From: Chromobacterium piscinae
GTDB lineage: Bacteria; Pseudomonadota; Gammaproteobacteria; Burkholderiales; Chromobacteriaceae
Assembly (NCBI RefSeq): GCF_021129175.1
Contig: NZ_JAJOHV010000025.1
Span: 1-64,000, forward strand
Length of the DNA stretch: 64,000 nucleotides
Direction of reading: 5' to 3'
Made by a program: the position numbers and the translations under genes. Below are positions 24,414 through 31,438 of this stretch, one piece after another (position 1 is the first letter of the stretch; every line of letters begins with the position of its first letter). A model generated the notes under the pieces. It saw only the letters and a program-made list of their open reading frames with translations. It had not been told where the DNA came from and did not search any database.

Positions 24414-24566
24414 ATGCAATTCAATAAGCACAACGCGGAAGCGCTCGAAACTCTCAGGAAGGCCCGGCCTTTTGGTGTGAAACCCACGCTGTTTGGCTTT
24501 GACCAGAAAACGCTCGTAGCGGCGGCATTGGCGGTCCTGATCGCAGTGCTGCTGCTGGCGCACTGA
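24414..24566 (+). CDS. Small single-pass membrane protein
   Basis: 50 residues, MQFNKHNAEALETLRKARPF start, with one C-terminal hydrophobic segment (TLVAAALAVLIAVLLLAH). GGGAGC lies 7 bp before the ATG. The frame is open upstream into the paralogue remnant, so a longer fused product is possible. Confidence 0.5.
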   Translation: MQFNKHNAEALETLRKARPFGVKPTLFGFDQKTLVAAALAVLIAVLLLAH

Positions 24567-24588
24567 CCACCTGGGAAAAGCTTTGTCC

Positions 24589-24663
24589 ATGCCGGCGACC
24601 GGGCCGGCATCCGCAAGACCTTTCACCAGGCCGTCCGTCGTGGACGGCCCATTTTGCACTAGG
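24589..24663 (+). repeat. Leader family C: double-hairpin leader (type copy)
   Basis: Hairpin I is ATGCCGGC, loop, GCCGGCAT (24589-24610). TTTCACCAGG links it to hairpin II, GGCCGTCC, loop, GGACGGCC (24629-24649), then TTTTGCACTAGGAGG and the start of regulator 2. Related copies lie at 34100-34170 and 36348-36418, both before a ribbon-helix-helix regulator gene with the same TTCACCAGGC link and GCAC(C/T)AGGAG end. Hairpin I alone recurs at 25207-25225, 25714-25731 and 30235 on, and degenerate near 33243. Arms differ in sequence but keep pairing (GCCAGC/GCTGGC at 36348), which is evidence that an RNA structure is conserved. Confidence 0.7.
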
Positions 24664-24670
24664 AGGCAGG

Positions 24671-24952
24671 ATGCAGCAGTTCCCGTGCAACGAACACGGT
24701 GTACCTCAATATCCGAAAGGCGATGCCCGGCGCTTGTTTGTGCTGCTGGCCGCCATCGACAAGCTGCCCAGGCCGACGCTGACCACGTTGTCAGCCTTTA
24801 CTGGCCACAACAAAGGCACTATCGACGCGGACGTGGCGAAATTGGCCGAGCAATACGGGGTAGAAATTGGGCGCGACGGTCCTGTATTTGTGCTGCGGTC
24901 GTGGGGTGATGTGTTGAAGCAACAAGGGGTAAGAAAGAGCTTGAAAGGTTAG
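24671..24952 (+). CDS. Winged-helix-like relay regulator 2
   Basis: 93 residues. YPKGDARRLFVLLAAIDK, then the helix-turn-helix LTTLSAFTGHNKGTIDADVA and the strand DGPVFVLRSWGDV. It is related to regulator 1. AGGAGG lies just before the ATG at the end of a family C leader. It is the last gene of block 1. Its last codons overlap promoter P2. A 3' fragment of the same gene, with the promoter, is copied at 29909. Confidence 0.72.
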   Translation: MQQFPCNEHGVPQYPKGDARRLFVLLAAIDKLPRPTLTTLSAFTGHNKGTIDADVAKLAEQYGVEIGRDGPVFVLRSWGDVLKQQGVRKSLKG

Positions 24953-24969
24953 ATAAACTAACCTAAGAT
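24941..24969 (+). promoter_or_regulatory. Promoter P2 with operator as spacer
   Basis: TTGAAA (24941-24946), spacer GGTTAGATAAACTAACC (24947-24963), TAAGAT (24964-24969). The spacer is again exactly 17 bp and palindromic (arms GGTTAG/CTAACC). It overlaps the end of the regulator 2 gene and drives block 2. Confidence 0.75.
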
Positions 24970-24987
24970 TGAGCCATCAACAACGTG

Positions 24988-25188
24988 ATGGACAAGCTCA
25001 TGAGACTCTATGTAGAAGGTCACGCTGCCCGCTATGGTTATGCAATTTCGAAGACTTGGAGCGACCACGAATGCAGTACGCTCCCTCCTGCGACCGACGA
25101 GGAGTTAAAGCCTGTGCGCTGGGTGACATGCAGAAGAAAGGCTTTTGCCCTGGTTGAACGATGGAACCGGCGATTTGCAACGCACTAG
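24988..25188 (+). CDS. Small basic protein, duplicated (copy 1)
   Basis: 66 residues, MDKLMRLYVEGHAARYGYAI start, Trp- and Arg-rich at the end (RRKAFALVERWNRRF). It is the first gene after promoter P2. It is nearly identical to the gene at 30011 after P3. The high protein identity of the two copies suggests a recent duplication. No known domain. Confidence 0.6.
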   Translation: MDKLMRLYVEGHAARYGYAISKTWSDHECSTLPPATDEELKPVRWVTCRRKAFALVERWNRRFATH

Positions 25189-25265
25189 TTAATAGTCGTT
25201 TTGTCTATGCCGCTTATGGCGGCATCAGCAAAATGATTTACAGACCAAAACTCGGGAAACACCAT

Positions 25266-25682
25266 ATGAACCACACCGGTAATGCCGCCTACGAACTTGG
25301 CTATAGACAGGCGATCAAGGATGCTGCGGCCAAGTTGGCCCTCGGGAATGGAAGCCCCAGTAAAGCAGCTCTAAAGGTGCTTGAAATGCTGCCAGACCAC
25401 GGCATGGAGTCTGATGGCATCTCAGCCGAACATCTGAGGACCTGGCTGGTTACTCATCTCATCGACGACATCCACAATTCCCGTTGGTACCGAACAGCCC
25501 CGGCAGCAGAAGCCAAGAACATGACGATCGAGCTTTTGGGCATCGAGAAGCGCACCTTCCACAGCATGCTGGGAGGTAGCAGCGAGCGTGAGTGCCTTGT
25601 GATCGAGTGCGAAATTGCGGGTGACAGGCAGCAGTACATCACACTGCTTGACCAACTCATTGCTCAGCAGTCTGAACTCTGA
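25266..25682 (+). CDS. Hypothetical protein
   Basis: Not recognised. 138 residues, MNHTGNAAYELGYRQAIKDA start. Helical, acidic toward the end. An upstream TTG/ATG start near 25161 would overlap the previous gene and hairpin, so ATG 25266 is preferred. It is preceded by a family C hairpin at 25207-25225. Confidence 0.55.
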   Translation: MNHTGNAAYELGYRQAIKDAAAKLALGNGSPSKAALKVLEMLPDHGMESDGISAEHLRTWLVTHLIDDIHNSRWYRTAPAAEAKNMTIELLGIEKRTFHSMLGGSSERECLVIECEIAGDRQQYITLLDQLIAQQSEL

Positions 25683-25814
25683 TTGCTGACAAACGGAAAA
25701 GTCTGCTGGCCGCTGCCGGCGCTCGCCGGCAACCACGAGCAGACTTTCGCAAGCACAAACGTTGCGGCCTGATGGTCGCCCGCCTCCGGCCGGAAGCCGG
25801 GATCTGGACTGAAA

Positions 25815-26243
25815 ATGAAACAGCTTACCCTCAAGGAATTTGTCAGCGAGGCATCGCCGGATGATTGCCGCATCTTTCATGTCGGCCATGGTCAGTGGGA
25901 AGTGCGCTGCCAGGCGGGCGTTCTTGTTCAACCCAATGGCAAGACTCGATTCAATGACCTGACCTACCTTCTCTCAGTCTTGGCCAGCGTAGGTATCCGC
26001 TGCACCGTTATTGAGTGGGATGGATTGCCTGCTGCTGGGCAGCAGGAAGCCGCGAACACGGCAGATGTGCCGCCATCTTGGGCGTGGCTACGCGATCACC
26101 TTGCGATCTGGCTATCAGCAGTTTGTAGCCGTCAGCAGGGCGAGAAGGACGCTGACTTTTGGGAGGGCGAGTTGGATCGAAGTGCTGCTGGGCCAAAAAT
26201 TCACCCTGTCGCGCAAATCCGCACCATGACCGCAAAACAATAG
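25815..26243 (+). CDS. Hypothetical protein
   Basis: Not recognised. 142 residues. The first 75 residues look like a compact alpha/beta domain (DDCRIFHVGHGQWEVRCQAG, LTYLLSVLASVGIRCTVIEW). It follows a leader made of CGGAAAA (25694), a family C hairpin (25714-25731) and a family B element (25761-25806), the longest leader in the region. Confidence 0.55.
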   Translation: MKQLTLKEFVSEASPDDCRIFHVGHGQWEVRCQAGVLVQPNGKTRFNDLTYLLSVLASVGIRCTVIEWDGLPAAGQQEAANTADVPPSWAWLRDHLAIWLSAVCSRQQGEKDADFWEGELDRSAAGPKIHPVAQIRTMTAKQ

Positions 26244-26258
26244 CGCTCGGAAAATACC

Positions 26259-26453
26259 ATGCCGAAAAAGCCGCTTGCCGACCGAGTTCTTGACGCCGAA
26301 GTGCGGGCCTCGCAGTGGCGGGCCGATGCCAACCAGGCCCGCGAGTGCGGGGACGAAAAGCGCGCGGCCGAGTGCGATGCGAAGTCACAATTCTGGCTGG
26401 ATCGATACAACCATCTGTCGGGCCGGGGCGAGCGCCCAGCACCGCAGAAATAA
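26259..26453 (+). CDS. Small helical protein
   Basis: Not recognised. 64 residues, very rich in Ala, Arg, Asp and Glu (ADRVLDAEVRASQWRADANQ), probably two helices. The ATG follows CGGAAAA by 4 bp. Confidence 0.5.
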   Translation: MPKKPLADRVLDAEVRASQWRADANQARECGDEKRAAECDAKSQFWLDRYNHLSGRGERPAPQK

Positions 26454-26466
26454 CCAGGAGCAGAGC

Positions 26467-26706
26467 ATGCGCCGCAAACCAACTGCCACGGCTGTATCGC
26501 AGGACAACCAAGCAACCGTTTGGCGGGTGCAGTGGCCCAGTTCTGGCATTCGCGGGGGCAAGACCTACTACGCCACGACCTATGCTGGCTGCGATGAGCT
26601 GCTGATCTAGACCGGTGCAAAGCGCCAAGTCGCGGCAGAGGGCGTTGCGAAGAAACTGGAGCCGACTATTCGTCAGGCAATTGCAACGGCCAAGGCATCG
26701 GCCTAA
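26467..26706 (+). pseudogene. Small gene with an in-frame amber stop
   Basis: MRRKPTATAVSQDNQATVWR reads 47 codons to TAG at 26608-26610. It then continues in the same frame for 31 codons (TGAKRQVAAEGVAKKL...TAKASA) to TAA at 26704-26706. The simplest reading is a CAG-to-TAG change in an 80-codon gene. The 47-residue product may still be made, or the stop may be read through. GGAGCAG lies before the ATG. Confidence 0.6.
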
Positions 26707-26723
26707 CCCCGTCACGGAAAATA

Positions 26724-26770
26724 TTGCGCCCAGGAAGGGCGCCCGACGCCGGCCGGCCGCCGGGACTGGA
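26724..26770 (+). repeat. Leader family B: G/C-rich hairpin leader (type copy)
   Basis: GCGCCC, loop, GGGCGCC, then GACGCCGGCCGGCCGCCGGG, then a short A-rich link to the ATG. Related copies begin near 21799, 25761, 27997, 29371, 31082, 33304 (degenerate) and 35932, each ending just before a gene start; broken copies lie near 30352 and 35356. The shared core is GCCCGCnnCCGGCCGGnAGCC. Most follow a CGGAAAA. Confidence 0.7.
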
Positions 26771-26778
26771 GCAATATC

Positions 26779-26973
26779 ATGCATCACGACGCACTGAAGA
26801 TGGACCGGATCATCAGCGGCCACGGCATCGCCAAGACGAATTCGGATGATGCCGACTGGCTCCGCGCGGTCCAAGAAGAACTGGCGCAGCTCCGGAAAGA
26901 AGTTAATGCCTGGCGCGAGCGTTTCCCCGACATCAAATATCGCCCGCAGGATGACTGCGTAGCACCCAAGTAA
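26779..26973 (+). CDS. Small coiled-coil protein
   Basis: Not recognised. 64 residues. WLRAVQEELAQLRKEVNAWR is a clear short coiled coil. It follows a family B leader with ACTGGAG as a ribosome-binding site. Confidence 0.5.
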   Translation: MHHDALKMDRIISGHGIAKTNSDDADWLRAVQEELAQLRKEVNAWRERFPDIKYRPQDDCVAPK

Positions 26974-26990
26974 ACGCCACGGAAACGACC

Positions 26991-27257
26991 ATGCCAGATT
27001 TGAACGAACTGGGCAGGGCAGCATTGTCTGCCGCGATGCGTGGCGGCACTGCCGGATGGGGGCAAATAGGCTCGGCTTCGGACAATATCCGGTATGCAGA
27101 GCCACAGGAGCCGCAGCGTCGCAAGAAATGTTATTGCGGCTGCGGCAAGAGGGCGACGTACAGAGGCATGGCCAATGGGGTTTGCCTGATGGTTGGGTGC
27201 GAGCTGTACGTGAGGCGCTGGGTGCGCGATGGCGTGGCTAAACCCATAACCAAATAA
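26991..27257 (+). CDS. Small cysteine-containing protein
   Basis: 88 residues. KCYCGCGKRATYRGMANGVC with a further Cys eight residues on may bind zinc. The leader is the variant CGGAAAC at 26980. Function unknown. Confidence 0.5.
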   Translation: MPDLNELGRAALSAAMRGGTAGWGQIGSASDNIRYAEPQEPQRRKKCYCGCGKRATYRGMANGVCLMVGCELYVRRWVRDGVAKPITK

Positions 27258-27337
27258 TTCGGAAAATGGACTGGCTATGGCAGCGTTAACAACGCTCGGT
27301 TTCCTTGGACAAGCTCACTAGATAGAGAAAGGCAGTC

Positions 27338-27652
27338 ATGAAGACCTACCCGATTTACGTGGCGAGAAACCACTACCGTGGATCTGACCCGAAGAAGAAA
27401 GCCAAAGCTGCCGCTGAAAATCGGGATGCGGCCACTTTGGAAAATTATGTGAACCAGCTTCTGCTGGACCAGAAAGCACCTATTTCTGTTTATGGCTGGA
27501 TGGAGATTTCACGTGGATGTGGGTTGCCATATGAGACGGTAGCTCGTCTTGGATACTCAATTGACGGCGGGAGCAATGGCTTTACCGCTTGGCGACATGA
27601 CATGAGTTATGAGGCCGCCATGGAAGCTCACACGAACGGTTCAAATAGCTAA
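27338..27652 (+). CDS. Hypothetical protein
   Basis: Not recognised. 104 residues. Lys/Ala-rich start (DPKKKAKAAAENRDA). ISRGCGLPYETVARLGYSID in the middle resembles a helix-turn-helix. The start has GAAAGGCAG upstream and lies 78 bp after a CGGAAAA; the DNA between shows nothing clear. Confidence 0.5.
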   Translation: MKTYPIYVARNHYRGSDPKKKAKAAAENRDAATLENYVNQLLLDQKAPISVYGWMEISRGCGLPYETVARLGYSIDGGSNGFTAWRHDMSYEAAMEAHTNGSNS

Positions 27653-27678
27653 CCTCTCCACGATCAACAGAAATTGAT

Positions 27679-27828
27679 ATGACACAAAATATTCTAATGG
27701 CTCTTTTGATTGGGGCTGTCTGCGGAATTGGTTACGTTTTATCCAAAATTTATGGCGAGCTTCAATATGCCAATGACCTCAAGTCTTTTGAACTGAAGGC
27801 AAAAGGTGTTGAGCTGCCAGAGCAATAA
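27679..27828 (+). CDS. Small single-pass membrane protein
   Basis: 49 residues, MTQNILMALLIGAVCGIGYV start, one N-terminal membrane segment and a charged tail. Only weak ribosome-binding sequence. Gene order and tight spacing support it. Confidence 0.45.
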   Translation: MTQNILMALLIGAVCGIGYVLSKIYGELQYANDLKSFELKAKGVELPEQ

Positions 27829-27845
27829 CCACCTCGGAAAATACA

Positions 27846-27986
27846 ATGCTCGAAATTCTGAAATTCATCTTCACTGACTTCTGGCATTGGGCCGGAACTG
27901 TCGTTCTCCTCGCCCTTGTTGTTGGTGGGTTGGTGGGCAGCATCCAGGGGCTGGTTCGTATCAACATTCACCGTCACAAAGACTGA
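27846..27986 (+). CDS. Small single-pass membrane protein
   Basis: 46 residues, MLEILKFIFTDFWHWAGTVV start, one membrane segment (VVLLALVVGGLVGSIQGLV) and a basic tail. The ATG follows CGGAAAA (27835) by 4 bp. Confidence 0.5.
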   Translation: MLEILKFIFTDFWHWAGTVVLLALVVGGLVGSIQGLVRINIHRHKD

Positions 27987-28043
27987 TCGGAAACTATGCG
28001 GCAGCGCCGCCCGCGTCGGCCGGTAGCCGTCAAGGAAACCATT

Positions 28044-28427
28044 ATGAACCTCATAAAAAAGACGTTGAATTTTTTCACTTTGCTGATGCTAACGAGCGGA
28101 GCCTTTGCGGCTACAACAACGGCTGCATCACCGACCGCCCAGCAGTTCATTGCTGCCGGCGAGAAGACGTGCAAAAGCGACACAAAATGTTGGCGTGAAT
28201 TTGCTCTACTCCAAAGAAGTCAAGCGCAAACACAGGCCGGACTGTACTGGATGAAGGTCGAACAGCGCCATAAGAATGGACAAGGAAAAGCAGAGGCAAA
28301 GGCAACCGCTCCGTGTAAGGAAAACGACCTGGCGTGCTGGAAAAACTTTGCAGAAGTTGCAAGCACTACAAATGCGGCCCTTACCGCGCTGTATAAAATT
28401 GATGATCCCGAAGGTGTAGGTCACTGA
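28044..28427 (+). CDS. Small secreted cysteine protein
   Basis: 127 residues. Sec signal peptide ending LTSGAFAA. Two CK..D..CW repeats, CKSDTKCWREFA and CKENDLACWKNFA, suggest two similar disulfide-bonded helical hairpins. AAGGAAACC lies before the ATG at the end of a family B leader. Probably periplasmic; role unknown. Confidence 0.6.
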   Translation: MNLIKKTLNFFTLLMLTSGAFAATTTAASPTAQQFIAAGEKTCKSDTKCWREFALLQRSQAQTQAGLYWMKVEQRHKNGQGKAEAKATAPCKENDLACWKNFAEVASTTNAALTALYKIDDPEGVGH

Positions 28428-28443
28428 TTCACGGAAAATATTT

Positions 28444-28791
28444 ATGTGTAGCTACCACGAGTTGGTGAACCTCGTTTTGATTCTGGCACTTTTCTCGATA
28501 TGGAATGTGGCACATAGCCGGATCGTTCCGGGCCGAGGTGCTGCGCGGTGGATCGGCTGGAGCGGGTCGATTGCGCTACTGCTTGGCATCATGATGGGGT
28601 ATGACGAAATTCATAACCGCTGGTGGAACGTCTGCTTTCTGGCCTCTTTCATCCATAAGCAACTTGATTTCGATCCGTGGTGGGTGCCGCTTAGTACCTT
28701 TGGAAAGGCAGCTATTGCATGCCTTATTACTGGATTACTGTTGATGTATGTCGCCAGAAAACTTGAGCGCAAGCATCACGCTGCAAAATAA
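28444..28791 (+). CDS. Small three-segment membrane protein
   Basis: 115 residues with three hydrophobic segments and the loop MGYDEIHNRWWNV. A decayed relative lies at 38601-38803, with matching CSYHELVN/SNYHEMVS start and MMGYDEIHN region. CGGAAAA lies just upstream. Function unknown. Confidence 0.55.
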   Translation: MCSYHELVNLVLILALFSIWNVAHSRIVPGRGAARWIGWSGSIALLLGIMMGYDEIHNRWWNVCFLASFIHKQLDFDPWWVPLSTFGKAAIACLITGLLLMYVARKLERKHHAAK

Positions 28792-28813
28792 CCGGAAAAT
28801 CTGAAAGAGAAAA

Positions 28814-29095
28814 ATGGCAAATAGCTACATGCTTGATTTGCGCAGGAAAGAACTGCTGGCACACTTTGAGCAACGGTTTGCTGAGGAACTGAAAAAAGCT
28901 CGTGCAGATTGCGATTCCGTAGAAGTATACCCTTCTATCAAAGAACGAAGAGATGGGAAACTTGTTGCAACAGTCACGTTGACATGGGTGCGAGATGGAA
29001 GATCTGGAGAGGTCTCTGCACTATACGAATTTCGTGAGCGTTCTCCATCGCGGAAAGTGGCTGGTTGGCTTTGCTCTCATGATTGGCACGATTAA
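28814..29095 (+). CDS. Hypothetical protein
   Basis: Not recognised. 93 residues, basic, with a helical start (RRKELLAHFEQRFAEELKKA) and strands after residue 45. It follows CGGAAAA (28793) and GAAAGAG. Confidence 0.5.
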   Translation: MANSYMLDLRRKELLAHFEQRFAEELKKARADCDSVEVYPSIKERRDGKLVATVTLTWVRDGRSGEVSALYEFRERSPSRKVAGWLCSHDWHD

Positions 29096-29119
29096 AAGTG
29101 GATAGGCTGGAAAATCCCG

Positions 29120-29359
29120 ATGACACGGCAGATCAACTTCAATCAATCAGAACTGTTGGCCAGAGGCTGGACACGGAAGCGAATTGAGATTTTCTTGGGT
29201 AAGCCAGACTTCATGGTTCAAGGCCGTGCATCACACTTTCGCAACTCGGCCACGCCAAAAAATGAGAAGTGCTGGCGTGCCGCACGGGTAATGGAAGCGG
29301 AGGAAAACGGGGCGCTGACCAAGCCCCTTCCGAAGATCAACAGAACGCCTCTGGCGTGA
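29120..29359 (+). CDS. Small basic HTH-like protein
   Basis: 79 residues. SELLARGWTRKRIEIFLGKP is close to a helix-turn-helix of the kind found in small adaptor proteins. The leader is the variant TGGAAAA at 29108. Function unknown. Confidence 0.5.
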   Translation: MTRQINFNQSELLARGWTRKRIEIFLGKPDFMVQGRASHFRNSATPKNEKCWRAARVMEAEENGALTKPLPKINRTPLA

Positions 29360-29414
29360 CTGAAAATCCTACGCCCTGATGGGCGCCCGCCGCCGGCCGG
29401 AAGCCTGGATAGGA

Positions 29415-29573
29415 ATGAACATGCTGACCAAGATTTTCTTCTTTGTGGCTAGTGTTGCCGCCCTAATCATGTATGCGACGAACGGCGCACCTACGACCTC
29501 TCAGGGCATCACTACCCTGATTTTTGGTGTGGTGGGCCTGCTGTATAACGGCGTGGTTTTGCTTCGTAAGTAA
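29415..29573 (+). CDS. Small two-segment membrane protein
   Basis: 52 residues, MNMLTKIFFFVASVAALIMY start, two hydrophobic segments. A family B leader lies at 29371-29412, and GGATAGGA is the ribosome-binding region. ATG 29421 is an alternative start. Confidence 0.5.
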   Translation: MNMLTKIFFFVASVAALIMYATNGAPTTSQGITTLIFGVVGLLYNGVVLLRK

Positions 29574-29588
29574 GGCTCGGAAAACCAT

Positions 29589-29837
29589 ATGGAAAATCTT
29601 GCATACCTTATCCCGAGCGCTGTGATATTTGTGCTTTGCTGGCTATTTATTGATCCAACAGAAAAAGGCGTAAAGGGTTTTAGAACAATCTTCTTTGCCG
29701 ATATTGTGATGCGTTTAGTGCAGTGGATCACAGCAAGGCCGGAGCTGGTTGTTATTTGCACTATCCTTGATGTCGCAGGCCCTCTTTACATCGGGTTTTT
29801 CGTTGTCCAATCCCGGCAAACTTCACGGCCCAAGTAA
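29589..29837 (+). CDS. Small membrane protein
   Basis: 82 residues with two or three hydrophobic segments (LIPSAVIFVLCWLFI, LVVICTILDVAGPLYIGFFV). CGGAAAA lies 5 bp before the ATG. Lower GC than the upstream genes. Confidence 0.5.
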   Translation: MENLAYLIPSAVIFVLCWLFIDPTEKGVKGFRTIFFADIVMRLVQWITARPELVVICTILDVAGPLYIGFFVVQSRQTSRPK

Positions 29838-29850
29838 TTCTCGGAAAATT

Positions 29851-29940
29851 ATGATGACCCACATTCTTTTGGCTGCACTGGTAGGGACAGGCTTAGGGAT
29901 TGCATTCGTTTTGTGCTGCGGTCGTGGGGTGATGTGTTGA
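29851..29940 (+). pseudogene. Membrane-protein gene truncated by the 360-bp repeat
   Basis: MMTHILLAALVGTGLGIAF is a normal start with a CGGAAAA leader at 29842. The frame then runs into the copied 3' end of regulator 2 at about 29909 and stops after 29 codons. The original C-terminus is lost. Confidence 0.65.
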
Positions 29941-29963
29941 AGCAACAAGGGGTAAGAAAGAGC

Positions 29964-29992
29964 TTGAAAGGTTAAATAAACTAACCTATTAT
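29964..29992 (+). promoter_or_regulatory. Promoter P3 with operator as spacer
   Basis: TTGAAA (29964-29969), spacer GGTTAAATAAACTAACC (29970-29986), TATTAT (29987-29992). It differs from P2 by one base in the operator centre and has a better -10 box. It has no full regulator gene of its own and is presumably controlled in trans by regulator 2. Confidence 0.75.
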
Positions 29993-30010
29993 TAATCCAT
30001 CAACAACGCG

Positions 30011-30211
30011 ATGGACAGGCACTTGAGACTCTATGTAGAAGGTCACACTCCCCGCTATGGTTATGCAATTTCGAAGACTTGGAGCGACCACGAATGCAGT
30101 ACGCTCCCTCCTGCGACCGACGAGGAGTTAAAGCCTGTGCGCTGGGTGACATGCTTAAGAAAGGCTTTTGCTTTGGTTGAACGATGGAACCGGCGATTTG
30201 CAACGCACTAG
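30011..30211 (+). CDS. Small basic protein, duplicated (copy 2)
   Basis: 66 residues, MDRHLRLYVEGHTPRYGYAI start. Differs from the copy at 24988 at about five residues, with the rest identical. First gene of block 3. Confidence 0.6.
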   Translation: MDRHLRLYVEGHTPRYGYAISKTWSDHECSTLPPATDEELKPVRWVTCLRKAFALVERWNRRFATH

Positions 30212-30382
30212 TAAATAGTCGTTTTGCCTATGCCGCTTTTGGCGGCATCAGCAAAATGATTAACAGAAAGGTGAGCGAAATGTATCGACCATTGCGCTCA
30301 CATCCTAAATAGGTTCATCTGGGTCAATTACCTGACACCACGAAAAATAATGCCCAGTCGGGCGGCATGAAAGATCAAGAAG

Positions 30383-30631
30383 ATGAGAACTACTATCACT
30401 GCTGTTTTACTTCTGGTTGTGGGTGCGGCTGCTGTAGCTGGGAGCCAAGCCGACGCCGACTTCCTTCAAGAGAAAGTTAACGGCTGGTTTGCTGAGGCTA
30501 AGCCTGCGGCTAAAGGCGTTTGGCTGACAGATGCAAAAGGTTGCTTGGTATCAGCCTTTGATGATGGCACTGGTATTAAGCTCGTGAAGATGCTGGATGC
30601 TCGTAGCAAGCAGCCGATCTGCCGCAAGTAA
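30383..30631 (+). CDS. Small secreted protein
   Basis: 82 residues with a Sec signal (ITAVLLLVVGAAAVAGS) and two Cys (GCLVS, PICRK) that could pair. The 110 bp upstream hold a B-like GCCC/GGGC hairpin near 30353 but no gene. Function unknown. Confidence 0.55.
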   Translation: MRTTITAVLLLVVGAAAVAGSQADADFLQEKVNGWFAEAKPAAKGVWLTDAKGCLVSAFDDGTGIKLVKMLDARSKQPICRK

Positions 30632-30645
30632 AACCGGAAAAAATC

Positions 30646-31020
30646 ATGTTGAGTGGACCGGAAGCCCATTTCAAATTGCGTAAGCCTTGCGACAACTGCC
30701 CTTTTCTAAAAGAGGGTGGTATCAGGCTGGAGCCAGGCCGCCTGAAGGGCATCATCGATGACCTTGTAAAGAATGATCATGCGCCTTTTCAGTGCCACAA
30801 GACAGTCCATAACTGCCGGACTGGTGGCTCCTGGGATGATGATGGCAAATATAGTGCTAGTGGTCATGAGGCCTGGTGTGCCGGCGCAATGATTTATCTG
30901 GAGAAGCTGGGCCGCCCAAATGTGGGGATGAGGTTAGGACGAATGTTCGGTCTGTATGATCCTGACTGCTTGCAGTCCAGCTTTGACGATGTGATTGACC
31001 CAACCGAACGGCGCGACTGA
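30646..31020 (+). CDS. Conserved cysteine/histidine protein
   Basis: 124 residues. Cys and His residues are spread in a pattern that suggests metal binding: CDNCPFLKEGGIRL, then FQCHKTVHNC, EAWCAGA, and YDPDCLQSS. It resembles a phage- and plasmid-borne family of unknown function. CGGAAAA lies 5 bp before the ATG. Confidence 0.6.
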   Translation: MLSGPEAHFKLRKPCDNCPFLKEGGIRLEPGRLKGIIDDLVKNDHAPFQCHKTVHNCRTGGSWDDDGKYSASGHEAWCAGAMIYLEKLGRPNVGMRLGRMFGLYDPDCLQSSFDDVIDPTERRD

Positions 31021-31130
31021 CGCCACGGAAAATACGATTGACGATAAATCGTCTTGGGCTACACAGCGCCTAATTTCATCGCGTCCAGGTGACGCCCGCG
31101 CCGGCCGGTAGCCGAAAGTGGATATAACTA

Positions 31131-31421
31131 ATGACCCCCCATTTTATTGAAGTCACTATCAGTTCCGACTCCAACGATCCTCTTGCAGCCCCACGCAAAG
31201 GAATAATTCGCCATGATCAGATCACATCTATTGTGGACATTTCCAGTGGTGAATATGTGAATCACACTTTAACTCAGATCACTTTGGTAGAAGAGTATGA
31301 CTACCAAAATGATGCTGATGATATTGGTGGGGTTATTCGTGGTCGCCGCACACTTTGCGTTCAGGAAGATTACGAGACAGTAAAGACTAGGTTAGTCAAT
31401 GCTTGCCAGGCAGCCTGCTGA
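31131..31421 (+). CDS. Hypothetical beta-rich protein
   Basis: Not recognised. 96 residues: FIEVTISSDSND start, then alternating hydrophobic strands (IIRHDQITSIVDI). Acidic. It follows a family B leader at 31082-31120. Confidence 0.5.
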   Translation: MTPHFIEVTISSDSNDPLAAPRKGIIRHDQITSIVDISSGEYVNHTLTQITLVEEYDYQNDADDIGGVIRGRRTLCVQEDYETVKTRLVNACQAAC

Positions 31422-31438
31422 TCTGATCGGAAAAGCTC

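Larger units (their letters stand above)
24885..25245 (+). repeat. 360-bp direct repeat, copy 1
   Basis: Runs from the 3' end of regulator 2 through promoter P2, the 67-codon gene and the following hairpin. Copy 2 at 29909-30264 differs at a few positions, mainly around the operator and -10 box. Copy 1 is the original because it has the whole regulator. Confidence 0.9.
29909..30264 (+). repeat. 360-bp direct repeat, copy 2
   Basis: Carries only the last part of the regulator 2 gene (from TTTGTGCTGCGGTCGTGGGG), then promoter P3, the 67-codon gene and the hairpin. It was inserted inside a small membrane gene, so it is the derived copy. Confidence 0.9.

Noticed and set aside
24288-24566. Single 92-codon gene starting at TTG 24288
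   Set aside because: The first part is the tail of a paralogue of the gene at 21849; the ribosome-binding site and natural start are at 24414.
26008-27105. Minus-strand frame of 365 codons
   Set aside because: It spans several plus-strand genes with leaders and starts; the product is Arg/Ala/Pro-rich low-complexity sequence with no domain.
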